From Streptomyces plumbidurans (lineage in GTDB: Bacteria; Actinomycetota; Actinomycetes; Streptomycetales; Streptomycetaceae): a stretch of 64,000 bases of DNA. This document shows, one piece after another, positions 35,786 to 44,271 of this stretch; positions within the stretch are counted from its first letter, which is position 1, and every line of letters starts with the position of its first letter. Where the stretch lies: NCBI RefSeq assembly GCF_019857225.1, contig NZ_JAFJSY010000006.1, forward strand, positions 186,001 through 250,000, written 5' to 3'. Both the position numbers and the translations under genes were made by a program. The notes under the pieces were generated by a model. It worked only from the letters and a program-made list of their open reading frames with translations, did no database searches and was not told where the DNA came from.

Positions 35786-36175
35786 GTGAGCAGCCAAGCG
35801 TCGAACGAAGCCCGAGTCATCGAGCTGCGCCCCTCGCAGGGTGCGCGCCCCGCCCCCGCGCCGCCGCCCAAGGAACCCCTGTGGCGGGACCTGGTCGGTG
35901 ACGTGCTGCGGCGCGAACGCCTCGCCCAGGAGCGCACCCTGAAGGACGTGGCCGACGAGGCCCGGATCTCGATGCCCTACCTCTCCGAGGTGGAACGGGG
36001 CCGCAAGGAGGCCTCGTCGGAGGTCCTCGCCGCCGCCGCCCATGCCCTCGGACTCGGCCTCGGCGACCTGCTGTCGCTGGCGCAGGGCGAACTCACCCGG
36101 GTCACCAGCCGCCAGGTCCACCACGGCCGGACCGCGCCCGCCACCCCGTACAACGGCCTCTGCCTGGCCGCCTGA
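35786..36175 (+). CDS. popR: PopR, XRE-family activator of clpP3-clpP4
   Basis: Regulator of 129 residues with a Cro/C1-type HTH (about 35-95; LAQERTLKDVADEARISMPY, LSEVERGRKEASSEVLA). The C-terminus ends in two alanines (LCLAA), the degradation signal recognised by ClpP1P2 in PopR/ClgR proteins. PopR activates clpP3-clpP4 when ClpP1P2 is absent and is itself destroyed by that protease. GTG 35786 follows TAGGCT by six bases, so a leaderless mRNA is likely. clpP4 and clpP3 lie convergent, and a PopR-like box precedes clpP3. Confidence 0.92.
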   Translation: MSSQASNEARVIELRPSQGARPAPAPPPKEPLWRDLVGDVLRRERLAQERTLKDVADEARISMPYLSEVERGRKEASSEVLAAAAHALGLGLGDLLSLAQGELTRVTSRQVHHGRTAPATPYNGLCLAA

Positions 36176-36189
36176 CGGCGCGCCTCGTC

Positions 36190-36224
36190 CGAGCTCCGAG
36201 CTCCAAGCTCCGAGTTCCGCGTCC
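36190..36224. repeat. Five heptamer repeats in the popR/clpP4 junction
   Basis: CGAGCTC, CGAGCTC, CAAGCTC, CGAGTTC and CGCGTCC run head to tail between the convergent stop codons of popR and clpP4. Confidence 0.75.
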
Positions 36225-36244
36225 CGCCGCCCCCGGCCGGCGTC

Positions 36245-36847
36245 TCAGACCGTCACGAGACGCCGGCTCAGCACCTCGTCGGCCAGGCCGTACGCCACGG
36301 CCTCCTCGGCGGTGAACACCTTGTCGCGGTCCATGTCCGCGCGCAGCGTCGCGACGTCGTGGTGGGTGTGCCGTGCCAGCACCTCCTCGACCTGCGAGCG
36401 GATCCGCACCATCTCCTTGGCCTGCAGGGTGAGATCGGAGACGGTGCCCTGGCGGCCGCCGCTGGCCGGCTGCCCGAGCAGCACACGCGCGTGCTCCAGC
36501 ACGAGCCGCCGCCCCGGATCGCCGCCCGCCAGCAGCACGGCCGCCGTCGAGGCGGCCTGGCCCACGCAGAACGTGGAGATCGGCGCCTGCACGAACGTCA
36601 TCGTGTCGTAGATCGCCATCAGTGAAGTGAACGAGCCGCCGGGGGAGTTGATGTAGATCGAGATCTCCTGCTCGGGTGCCGCGGACTCCAGATGGAGGAG
36701 TTGGGCGATGACGACGTTGGCCACGCCGTCGTCGATCTCGGTGCCGAGGAAGATGATCCGCTCGGACAGCAGCCTGCTGAAGACGTCCGAGGAGCGCTCG
36801 CCGTGCGCGGTCCGCTCGACGACGTACGGAATCGTGTAGTTCCCCAT
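36245..36847 (-). CDS. clpP4: ClpP4 protease subunit lacking the catalytic histidine
   Basis: ClpP-family protein of 200 residues. It has the substrate-groove motif [20 protein letters not shown], the nucleophile region [12 protein letters not shown] (Ser present) and the Asp segment [12 protein letters not shown]. At the position of the catalytic histidine (MMHQPSAG in ClpP3) it reads LLGQPASG, so His is replaced by Gly. It is probably a non-cleaving partner in a ClpP3P4 mixed tetradecamer. ATG 36847 starts one base after the clpP3 stop, so the two are cotranslated. It lies at the end of a PopR-controlled operon. Confidence 0.93.
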   Translation of the reverse strand: MGNYTIPYVVERTAHGERSSDVFSRLLSERIIFLGTEIDDGVANVVIAQLLHLESAAPEQEISIYINSPGGSFTSLMAIYDTMTFVQAPISTFCVGQAASTAAVLLAGGDPGRRLVLEHARVLLGQPASGGRQGTVSDLTLQAKEMVRIRSQVEEVLARHTHHDVATLRADMDRDKVFTAEEAVAYGLADEVLSRRLVTV

Positions 36848-36848
36848 G

Positions 36849-37487
36849 TCACAGCCCCATCCGTCGCTTCGAGGTGGTCGGGCGGACATCCGCGAGGGAC
36901 TCCACGACCCGGTCGACCATGCCGTACTCCTTGGCCTGCTCGGCCGTGAACCAGCGGTCGCGGTCGCCGTCGCGCGAGATGGTCTCCGGGCTCTGGCCGG
37001 TGTGCTCGGCGGTGAGCCGCTCGATGGTCCGCTTGGTCTGCTCCAGGTTGTCCGCCTGGATCTCGATGTCCGCGGTGGTGCCCCCGATCCCCGCGGACGG
37101 CTGGTGCATCATGATCCGCGCGTTCGGCAGCGCGTACCGCTTGCCCGCCGTGCCCACGCTGAGCAGGAACTGGCCCATGCTGGCGGCGAAGCCCATGGCG
37201 AGGGTGGAGACGTCGTTCGGGATCAGCTGCATCGTGTCGTAGATCGCGAGGCCCGCGTGCACCGAACCGCCGGGGCTGTTGATGTACAGGCTGATGTCGG
37301 TGCGCGGGTCCTCCGCGGAGAGCAGGAGCAGCTGCGCGCAGACCCGGTTCGCGGAGACCTCGTCGACCTGGGTGCCCAGGAGCACGATGCGCTGACCGAG
37401 CAGCTGGGCCGCGAGATGGTCGTCGAACCGGCTGGGCGGGGTGTCGCCCTCCTCCGCGCGGGGCGAGAAGGCGGTGAGTGGAGTCAT
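36849..37487 (-). CDS. clpP3: ClpP3 protease subunit
   Basis: ATP-dependent Clp protease proteolytic subunit, 212 residues. The triad is complete: Ser in [11 protein letters not shown], His in [11 protein letters not shown], Asp in [14 protein letters not shown]. The structural motif [20 protein letters not shown] is present. It forms barrel-shaped proteases with Clp ATPases and, in Streptomyces, is the backup for ClpP1P2. ATG 37487 has GGAGAG upstream. A PopR-like inverted repeat lies 78-92 bases upstream. It is the first gene of the clpP3-clpP4 pair. Confidence 0.95.
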   Translation of the reverse strand: MTPLTAFSPRAEEGDTPPSRFDDHLAAQLLGQRIVLLGTQVDEVSANRVCAQLLLLSAEDPRTDISLYINSPGGSVHAGLAIYDTMQLIPNDVSTLAMGFAASMGQFLLSVGTAGKRYALPNARIMMHQPSAGIGGTTADIEIQADNLEQTKRTIERLTAEHTGQSPETISRDGDRDRWFTAEQAKEYGMVDRVVESLADVRPTTSKRRMGL

Positions 37488-37564
37488 GGTCTCTCCTGTC
37501 GAGCGTCGAGCGGTGTTGCCGTCGACTCCACTGTTGACCTCGGGCGATGCCGAAATCCGCTTTC

Positions 37565-37579
37565 TCTGCCGGGAGCAGA
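37565..37579. promoter_or_regulatory. PopR-like box upstream of clpP3
   Basis: TCTGC-CGGGA-GCAGA, an inverted repeat. Read as TCTGCC-GGG-AGCAGA it is close to the PopR motif TTCTGCC-N3-GGCAGAA (from memory). It lies 78-92 bases before the clpP3 start codon. Confidence 0.65.
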
Positions 37580-37602
37580 TTCGCCGAGGGCAGAGCCCGC
37601 GC

Positions 37603-38820
37603 TCAGCCCTTCTCGCGCAGCTGCCGGAAGAACGCCCGTACGTCCCCTACCAGCAGGTCGGGCGCCTCCATCGCCGGGAAGTGCCCGCCGCGTTCGAACT
37701 CCGTCCACCGCACGAGGTTCTCGGTGCGCTCCGCCTTGTGCCGCAGGGCGATCTGGGGTTCGGCGGGGAACAGCGCGAGCGCGGTGGGAGCGGTCGACGG
37801 CTCGGTCTGCAGGGCGACGCGGCCGGTGGCATGGGCGCGCTCGTAGTAGATGCGGCCCGCGGAACCGGCGGTGCCGGTCAGCCAGTACAGCATCACGTTG
37901 GTCAGCATCCGGTCCCGGTCGACGGCCTCCTCCGGCAGCAGCGACGAGTCCGTCCACTCCTGGAACTTCTCGACGATCCAGGCGAGTTGACCGACGGGCG
38001 AGTCCGTCAGCGCGTACGCCACGGTCTGCGGCCGGGTGGCCTGCAGGGCGGCGTAACCGGTGCTCTCGCGCGACCACTCGCTCCAGCGGCGCCAGGACAG
38101 CAGCGCCCGCTCCTGCTCCTCCGTGCCGAGCTCGTCCAGTTCGTCCTGCGTGGGTTCGGTCGCCTGCTGGGCCCCCGGCAGCAGGTTGAGGTGAACGCCG
38201 ATCACCCGGTCGGGATGCGCGCGCCCCAGCTCGCGGGAGATCGCGGCGCCCCAGTCGCCGCCCTGCGCCCCGAACCGTGCGTACCCGAGCCGCCGCATCA
38301 GCTCGGCCCACGCGTCTGCGACCCGGCCCGCTTCCCAGCCGGTGTCCGCCGGGGGCCCGGAGAGCCCGAACCCGGGGATGCTCGGTACGACGACGTGGAA
38401 GGCGTCGGCCGCCTCGCCGCCGTGCGCGACGGGGTCGGTGAGCGGGCCGACCACGTCCAGGAACTCGACGATCGAGCCGGGCCAGCCGTGGGTGATGATC
38501 AGCGGGGTCGCGTCCGGTTCGGGGGAGCGGACGTGGGCGAAGTGCACGGTGGAGCCGTCGATGGTGGTGGTGAACTGCGGCCAGCAGTTGAGCTGTGCCT
38601 CGGCGGCGCGCCAGTCGTAGGTGTGGCGCCAGTGGTGGACCAGCTCACGCAGATAGGCCGCCGGCACGCCGTAGGCCCAGCCGGTGCCGGGCAGCTCGTC
38701 CGGCCAGCGGGTCCGGTCGAGGCGGTCGTGCAGGTCGTCGAGGTCGCGCTGAGGGATGTCGAGGCGGAAGGGGCGGACCGCGTCCGGGGCCGTGCCCGTG
38801 TCCGTGCGGGATGACGTCAT
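37603..38820 (-). CDS. Epoxide hydrolase (EHN-type alpha/beta hydrolase)
   Basis: Epoxide hydrolase of 405 residues with an N-terminal EHN domain (PFRLDIPQRDLDDLHDRLDR; WRAAEAQLNCWPQFTTTIDG) and an alpha/beta hydrolase core. The oxyanion motif is THGWPGSIVEF, the nucleophilic Asp lies in GAQGGDWGAAISREL, and the late His in ERGGHFPAMEAPD. It opens epoxides to diols. ATG 38820 gives the full EHN domain. It is separated from clpP3 by the clpP3 promoter and is probably monocistronic. Confidence 0.93.
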   Translation of the reverse strand: MTSSRTDTGTAPDAVRPFRLDIPQRDLDDLHDRLDRTRWPDELPGTGWAYGVPAAYLRELVHHWRHTYDWRAAEAQLNCWPQFTTTIDGSTVHFAHVRSPEPDATPLIITHGWPGSIVEFLDVVGPLTDPVAHGGEAADAFHVVVPSIPGFGLSGPPADTGWEAGRVADAWAELMRRLGYARFGAQGGDWGAAISRELGRAHPDRVIGVHLNLLPGAQQATEPTQDELDELGTEEQERALLSWRRWSEWSRESTGYAALQATRPQTVAYALTDSPVGQLAWIVEKFQEWTDSSLLPEEAVDRDRMLTNVMLYWLTGTAGSAGRIYYERAHATGRVALQTEPSTAPTALALFPAEPQIALRHKAERTENLVRWTEFERGGHFPAMEAPDLLVGDVRAFFRQLREKG

Positions 38821-38942
38821 GTGCGGAGCCTAGAGGGGTACGGCGGCAGGGCCGTCTGGATTAATCGGCCGCCCCACCGATGAGTTCCGTGCCGAGGATC
38901 GGTCGACAGAGGTGAACGAGTTCCCACCCCAGGAGGTACCTC

Positions 38943-39425
38943 ATGACCACCGACGGATTCACCACGTGTCTCTGGTTCGACGGCCAGGCCGAGGAGGCCG
39001 CGCACTACTACGTCTCGGTCTTCAAGAACGCCGGCGTCGGCCGCGTCGGCCGCAACGTCGAGGGGGGAGCGGGCCCGGCCGGTTCCGTGTTGGCCGTGGA
39101 GTTCACGGCCAACGGCCAGAAGTTCGTCGCGCTGAACGGCGGACCGCAGTTCAAGTTCAACGAGGCGGTCTCGTTCCAGATCTTCTGCAAGGACCAGGAG
39201 GAGATCGACTACTACTGGACCAGGCTCACCGAGGGCGGCGGCGAGCCCGGCCCGTGCGGCTGGCTCAAGGACAGGTACGGGCTGTCCTGGCAGGTCGTAC
39301 CGGACAAGCTCATCGACATGATCAGCGACGCGGACCAGGAGAAGGCCGCGCGCACCACCAAGGCGTTCATGGCGATGGGCAAGTTCGACATCGCCGCTCT
39401 GGAGCGGGCCTACGCGGGCGAGTGA
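38943..39425 (+). CDS. PhnB-like VOC protein
   Basis: VOC-superfamily protein of 160 residues of the PhnB/3-demethylubiquinone-methyltransferase-like family: TTCLWFDGQAEEAAHYYVSV, GQKFVALNGGPQFKFNEAVS, and CGWLKDRYGLSWQVVP. The name reflects historical misannotation; no methyltransferase motif is present. ATG 38943 follows a textbook AGGAGG. It is monocistronic, convergent with the GH127 gene, with a strong shared hairpin between them. Ligand unknown. Confidence 0.9.
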   Translation: MTTDGFTTCLWFDGQAEEAAHYYVSVFKNAGVGRVGRNVEGGAGPAGSVLAVEFTANGQKFVALNGGPQFKFNEAVSFQIFCKDQEEIDYYWTRLTEGGGEPGPCGWLKDRYGLSWQVVPDKLIDMISDADQEKAARTTKAFMAMGKFDIAALERAYAGE

Positions 39426-39450
39426 CTGCCTGCGGCCCACATCCCGGGTC

Positions 39451-39493
39451 GCGGCCGGTCCGCCTTCCGCAGGGGAGAGGACGGACCGGCCGC
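39451..39493. terminator. Bidirectional hairpin between the VOC and GH127 genes
   Basis: GCGGCCGGTCCG (39451-39462) pairs perfectly with CGGACCGGCCGC (39482-39493) across a 19-base loop, between convergent stops at 39425 and 39507. Confidence 0.75.
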
Positions 39494-39506
39494 GGCGCCT
39501 CGTCCG

Positions 39507-42041
39507 CTACGAGGAGGAGGCCGCCGCCAGCGCCGCCACCTCGGCACCGCTCAGCGCCCTGCCGTAGACCCGGAAGTCGTCCACCGCTCCCTTGAGGTAC
39601 GGGTCGGCGTACTGCGACCTGCCGACGTACCCGGCACGGATGTGATTGCCGAAGTGCCGCGGCTCCACGGTGACGTTGGCGTTCCGGCCCGCCTCGGTGC
39701 CGTCGACGTACAGGACGGCGCTTCCGCCGCCGTACGTCACGGCCACATGCACCCAGCGGTCGGTGGGCAACGGCTCGGTGTCGATGCGCTGTTCGCCGCC
39801 CGCGCCGCCGGCGGTGATCGCGTAGCGCAGTGTGCCGTCGCCGCTGAGGGGGGTCAGGAACAGATTGGCGGTGACGCCGGTGCCGACGTCGAAGATCCGG
39901 CTCCAGGTCGCCGGCTTCCCGTCCAGCCGCACCCATGCGGCGAGGGAGTACGCGGACGCCCCGGCCAACAGGTCCTCGGCGAGGGCGACATGGCCGTCCG
40001 TGCCGTCCAGGGCGACCGCCCCGCCGATCCGCCCCGACGCCCACCACGAGGCTCCGCCTGCCAGTTGGGCCGCCTTGCCGTTGCCGGTCGCGTCCCCCGC
40101 AGTGGTGCCCGACGTCTCGTCGAAGCGGTGCCAGGCGGCGAACTCCGGCGGAGGGGGCGGGGGTTCGCCGGTGAGCCAGTACACCGAGTAGTGCTGGTGG
40201 TGGACCCGGGCGATCGGCAGCAAGGTCACGTCCTCGCCGTCGGCGCGCGCGGTGAAGCGCAGAGTGCTGCCGGACTGCTGCCGCACGGAGGCGGTGTCGA
40301 GCCGGGGCAGCCAGGGGTTCGTCCGGTCGCCGTACGTCCCGGCGAGCACCACCGGGCCGTGCAGCACCGCCTGCACGTCGGGGTCGTCAGGGGTCGCCTC
40401 GACGACCGTGCGCATCGGCAGGGACACCTCGACCCGGTCGCCGGTGCGCCAGTCGCGGTGCAGGGTGAGCAGGCTGCCGGGGGCCGGACGGTCGGGCAGC
40501 GTACGGCCGTTGAGGGTGGCGCGGGCGCCGGAGGTCCAGGACGGGATGCGGATGCGCAGCCGGTGGGTGGCACGCCCGGCGGTCACCGTCAGCGTGGTCG
40601 AGGAGCGGTCCGGGAAGCCGGTGGTCTGCCGCCAGGTGATGCCCTGCTCGCGCCAGACGACCTGGGACGGCACGAACAGGTTGACCAGCAGGTCGCGGTC
40701 GTCGTGCGTGTAGATCGTGTCGGCGAACTTGGCCTGCGTCTCCATGCCCGTGCCGTGGTCGCAGGAGAAGTTGTCGTAGTCGGTGGAGTAGACGTTCGGG
40801 TCGGTGCCCATGAAGGACGGCTGGCGCTTGAACGAGCCGGGTGCCAGACCGGTGTAGTAGATGTTGAAGCCGTGCGCGGAGTCCGGGTCCTGCTCGCCCA
40901 GCATCTGGTTGAACAGGGTGCGCTCGTAGTGGTCGAGCAGGTCGGTGCGCTCCGGAGCGTGGAAGTGCAGCAGCCGGGTCAGCTTCAGCATGTTGTAGCT
41001 GTTGCAGTTCTCGCAGGTGTTGTCCGACAACTGGCCCGCGACGACGTCCGGTTCGTGGAACGCCTCGCCGTTGCTGTTGCCGCCTATGACGTACGAGTGG
41101 TGGTCGGTGACGATCTGCCAGAAGTTGGCGGCGATGGTGCGGTAGCGCTCGGGCAGACCCTCCTCCCACAGCCTGAGGGCGCCCACCATCTTGGGTATCT
41201 GGGTGTTGGCGTGCAGTCCGGCGAGCCGGTCCTCGCCCCGGGCCAGCGGGTCGAAGACCCGGGCGTGCGTGAAGCGTTCGGCGACGTCGAGCCACCTGCC
41301 GTCACCGGTGAGGGCGTGCAGATCGGCGAGCACGTCGTTCATCCCGCCGAACTCGGTCTCCAGCACCCGCTGCATCTGCTCGTACGACAGCTTCGAGGTG
41401 CGCAGGTCGACCCACCGCGCCTGCTGGAGCACCACGTTCAGGGCCTGGTCGTTCCCGGCCAGACGGTACTGCTCGACCAGTCCGGCCATGATCTTGTGGA
41501 TCGTGTAGTACGGCGCCCACACGCCGGTCCCGGCCTCCAGCCGGTCGAAGAAGCTCTCCGGGAAGGCGGACAGATAGCCCTTGTTGAAGCCGGCGGCCGG
41601 TGAGGCGGCCTGGCACTTGGCGAGTTCGGCTACGAGGGTGCGGCCCCTGTCGCGCAGGGCCCGCTCGCCGGTGTTGGCGTAAGCGAGGGCGAGGCCGGAG
41701 AGGAGATGGCCGGTGGAGTGGCCGCGCAGCTCGACGTCCGGCGCCTCCCAGCCGCCGCAGGGCTGGGCGCTGCTGGGCAGGCCGACGTTGGTGCGGAAGG
41801 TGTGCAGCAGCCGGTCGAGGTCGACGAAGCGCAGATAGGCGGAGTTGCGTCGCTGGTTGTCGCGGAAGGGGCTGTCGAGCAGGGTCACCGCGGTGAGCGG
41901 GAACGGCCGCACCTGCGGTGTCGCGGCCGGGGCGGCGCCGGGGGTCGCGGCGTGTGCCTGGCCTCCGCCCGCGAGGGCCAGGGCCGCCGAGGCGGTTCCG
42001 GTGGCGGCGATGAAATGGCGTCTGCCGAGGGGTGGGGTCAT
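39507..42041 (-). CDS. Exported GH127 (beta-L-arabinofuranosidase-type) enzyme with LamG domain
   Basis: Protein of 844 residues. A twin-arginine signal (LGRRHFIAATGTASAALAL) precedes AQAHA-type cleavage. Residues 45-640 match GH127 (former DUF1680): SPFRDNQRRNSAYLRFVDLD and the zinc/nucleophile cysteine region DNTCENCNSYNMLKLTRLL. Residues 660-840 form a LamG/concanavalin-like carbohydrate-binding domain (AWHRFDETSGTTAGDATGNG, YSLAAWVRLDG). It likely removes arabinofuranose from plant or wall glycans. ATG 42041 is supported by GAAGGA. A TTGACA-like -35 lies at 42168-42173. Confidence 0.93.
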   Translation of the reverse strand: MTPPLGRRHFIAATGTASAALALAGGGQAHAATPGAAPAATPQVRPFPLTAVTLLDSPFRDNQRRNSAYLRFVDLDRLLHTFRTNVGLPSSAQPCGGWEAPDVELRGHSTGHLLSGLALAYANTGERALRDRGRTLVAELAKCQAASPAAGFNKGYLSAFPESFFDRLEAGTGVWAPYYTIHKIMAGLVEQYRLAGNDQALNVVLQQARWVDLRTSKLSYEQMQRVLETEFGGMNDVLADLHALTGDGRWLDVAERFTHARVFDPLARGEDRLAGLHANTQIPKMVGALRLWEEGLPERYRTIAANFWQIVTDHHSYVIGGNSNGEAFHEPDVVAGQLSDNTCENCNSYNMLKLTRLLHFHAPERTDLLDHYERTLFNQMLGEQDPDSAHGFNIYYTGLAPGSFKRQPSFMGTDPNVYSTDYDNFSCDHGTGMETQAKFADTIYTHDDRDLLVNLFVPSQVVWREQGITWRQTTGFPDRSSTTLTVTAGRATHRLRIRIPSWTSGARATLNGRTLPDRPAPGSLLTLHRDWRTGDRVEVSLPMRTVVEATPDDPDVQAVLHGPVVLAGTYGDRTNPWLPRLDTASVRQQSGSTLRFTARADGEDVTLLPIARVHHQHYSVYWLTGEPPPPPPEFAAWHRFDETSGTTAGDATGNGKAAQLAGGASWWASGRIGGAVALDGTDGHVALAEDLLAGASAYSLAAWVRLDGKPATWSRIFDVGTGVTANLFLTPLSGDGTLRYAITAGGAGGEQRIDTEPLPTDRWVHVAVTYGGGSAVLYVDGTEAGRNANVTVEPRHFGNHIRAGYVGRSQYADPYLKGAVDDFRVYGRALSGAEVAALAAASSS

Positions 42042-42281
42042 GACCGATGTCCTTCGCATGTCGAGGAGCCGGGGCGGTGGTGTCCCTCCACCGCTCCGCT
42101 CTTGTTCGAGATACCGAATGTTGTGCGACATGCTGTGCGCAGGACACGCTATGCGCCCGTTGCGTGATGTCAACAGCGCCTGGTGAGACGGAAGTGGCAA
42201 TGCCCACGTCGGCGCGGGCTCGTGCGAAGCGAGGATGCCGCGTACATCGCACAGGCCCGCGCCGCGCGTGAGCGTGGGCGG

Positions 42282-43160
42282 TCAGACCCGGTCGGCGGCG
42301 ATCAGCAGATACTGGAAGCTGCCGTTCTTGTACGCGGTCAGGAACGTGTCCTCGATGCCCGTGACCAGATGGTCGGCCTGCTTGCGCAACTCCCAGTAGG
42401 GGATGGCCTCGGAGGTCAGGTCCTCGACATGGACCGGGACGAGGCGGTTGCGGGCCATCGCGCGGAAGTACTCCGAGCGCGGGTGGATGTCGCAGATGTA
42501 GTGGGCATTGATCAGCGACACCTCGCGGGACGCCTGTCCGTAGGTGTCGTTGTAGCAGCCGGTGATCACCACATAGCGTCCGCCGCGGCGCAGCAGCCGG
42601 GCGTGCTCGGCGAACAGCAGGTCCAGCTCGACGTACATGGACGACTCGTTGTTCCATGACGCCGCGTACGCGCCGGTCTCGAAACCGGTGTCGAGCATGT
42701 TGCGGTGGTGGTAGCGCACATGGCCGTCGATGCCTCGCTTGCGCGCCTGCTCGTTGGCGAACGCGGCCTGCTTGGCGGAGATCGTCACGCCGTCGGCGTG
42801 GCAGCCGTGGCGCAGATGGGCCACGACGCTGCCGCCGCCGCGTCCGCAGCCCGCGTCGAAGACACGGTCGGTGGGGGAGAGCGGGCCGAGCCGGCCGGCC
42901 AGGAGTTCGGCCTGGGCGTGTTCCAGACGGTGCAGTTCGGCGGTGATCCGCTTCTGCCGCCGTACGGGATCGGGCTCGTCGAGCACGCTGTGGTCCGCGT
43001 CACCGATGCCGTAGTGATGGTGGTAGAGATCGTCGATCTTGCCGAGTTCGAGATTGACCGGGTTCTCCTCGGCGTTCCAGTACTCCGCGACGCGGTTCTG
43101 GTACGTGGACTGGGTCGGCACCGGTGCCGAAGTGGTGTCGGCGTCGGGGGCGATCGTCAA
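42282..43160 (-). CDS. mtf: Geranyl diphosphate 2-C-methyltransferase (2-MIB pathway)
   Basis: SAM-dependent methyltransferase of 292 residues that methylates C2 of geranyl diphosphate, the first committed step of 2-methylisoborneol synthesis. The SAM motif is VFDAGCGRGGGSVVAHLRHG. Family-typical segments include YGIGDADHSVLDEPDPVRRQ and WNNESSMYVELDLLFAEHAR. TTG 43160 is the start, with AAGGAG six bases upstream. It is the last gene of the encapsulin-cyclase-methyltransferase operon. The cyclase stop is 47 bases upstream. Confidence 0.95.
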   Translation of the reverse strand: MTIAPDADTTSAPVPTQSTYQNRVAEYWNAEENPVNLELGKIDDLYHHHYGIGDADHSVLDEPDPVRRQKRITAELHRLEHAQAELLAGRLGPLSPTDRVFDAGCGRGGGSVVAHLRHGCHADGVTISAKQAAFANEQARKRGIDGHVRYHHRNMLDTGFETGAYAASWNNESSMYVELDLLFAEHARLLRRGGRYVVITGCYNDTYGQASREVSLINAHYICDIHPRSEYFRAMARNRLVPVHVEDLTSEAIPYWELRKQADHLVTGIEDTFLTAYKNGSFQYLLIAADRV

Positions 43161-43207
43161 CTATGACTCCTTGTGCTGTGCCTGACGAAGCGTCAGTAGT
43201 GCTGGAT

Positions 43208-44257
43208 CTACCAGTAGTTGGGCAGGGAGTAGCGGTGGGTGTTGGTCGCGTGCCACTCGTGGTTGCCGGCGACCCAGTCGGACAGGCCCTGGGCGTAGCG
43301 CTCCACGAGGGGCGAGGTGGCGGACAGCAGGGCGGACTCGTCCTCGAAGGCGGTCATGATCCCGTTGTGGATCTCGACCGCCTTGAGGTAGGCGGCCTTC
43401 AGGCCGCACCGCTCGTTGGCGGCGACGACCTGCGGCAGATTGAGATGGGTGGGGTCGCTCGCCAGCTCCTTGGTGAAGGAGTACAGGTCGTTGACGATGG
43501 TGGTGGCGTTGCAGGCGAGCGCGGTGATGCGCTGGATCTCCGGGCGGGCGTAGACCGCCTCGGGCAGCTCGTAGCCGTCCACGGCGTCGACGATCGACAG
43601 ACACGGGCGGAAGTTGTTGAACTGCCGCATCACCAAGTACTCCCAGACCTGCGGCACATGGCGGGTCTCCGCCCACGCCGCCTCGGCGAGATAACCGAGG
43701 TGCAGCCGGGCGATGTCGTGCACGAACCGGTCCGTCTGGCTGGGGGTGGCGAAGGCGGCGTAGTCCTTGAGCGCCCAGTGGTACGAGCGCAGCGGACCGT
43801 CGGCCTGCACACCGCGCGCCCACTGCTCCTGCAGTACGGGGGTGCCGTGGTACGGGTCGATCGCCGACTGGGCCAGGATCAGCCGGCCGCCCAGACCGCG
43901 GCGGGCGCCGCCCCTGCCCTCGTCCTCCTCGCAGTAGCAGCTGTCGACGAGGTTCTCGGCCAGCAGCAGCTTGCCCGCGGCGGTCAGCCGCTCCAGGTCG
44001 GCCGCCGCCGGATGCTGCAGGACCACGGCCCGGCCGAACTGGAAGCCGGAGAAGTCCCCCGACCAGGCCTTCGGGAACAGATCGAGACCGTGGGCCCAGG
44101 CTTCCAGGCGGCGGTCGACCTCCTCGACCCTGGCCGGGTCGGCGGGGGCGACGGCCCGGTGTCTGAGGCCGGGGATCGCCCCGGTGCGGCGGGCGCGCAC
44201 GGTGCGGGCGAGGTTCGGTGGCCCCGGCAGCGGGGCCGGGGAAGCGGGCGCACTCAT
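43208..44257 (-). CDS. tpc: 2-methylisoborneol synthase, unusually short N-terminus
   Basis: Class I terpene cyclase of 349 residues converting 2-methyl-GPP to 2-methylisoborneol. The Mg-binding motif reads VDSCYCEED (about residues 104-112), where the S. coelicolor enzyme has DDCYCED. The NSE motif is VNDLYSFTKE. ATG 44257 follows GGAG. The metal motif starts at about 105, versus 197 in the S. coelicolor enzyme (from memory), so most of the long disordered N-terminal extension is absent. The frame cannot extend because the encapsulin stop lies 15 bases upstream. The encapsulin is the expected compartment. Confidence 0.95.
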   Translation of the reverse strand: MSAPASPAPLPGPPNLARTVRARRTGAIPGLRHRAVAPADPARVEEVDRRLEAWAHGLDLFPKAWSGDFSGFQFGRAVVLQHPAAADLERLTAAGKLLLAENLVDSCYCEEDEGRGGARRGLGGRLILAQSAIDPYHGTPVLQEQWARGVQADGPLRSYHWALKDYAAFATPSQTDRFVHDIARLHLGYLAEAAWAETRHVPQVWEYLVMRQFNNFRPCLSIVDAVDGYELPEAVYARPEIQRITALACNATTIVNDLYSFTKELASDPTHLNLPQVVAANERCGLKAAYLKAVEIHNGIMTAFEDESALLSATSPLVERYAQGLSDWVAGNHEWHATNTHRYSLPNYW

Positions 44258-44271
44258 CGCGTACTCCACCC

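Noticed and set aside
36245..36847. clpP4 as a pseudogene
   Set aside because: Despite the missing histidine the frame is intact, the rest of the fold is conserved and the gene is tightly coupled to clpP3.
42042..42281. Small gene between the 2-MIB operon and GH127
   Set aside because: No reading frame with a ribosome-binding site or coding bias; the stretch holds only the GH127 promoter region.
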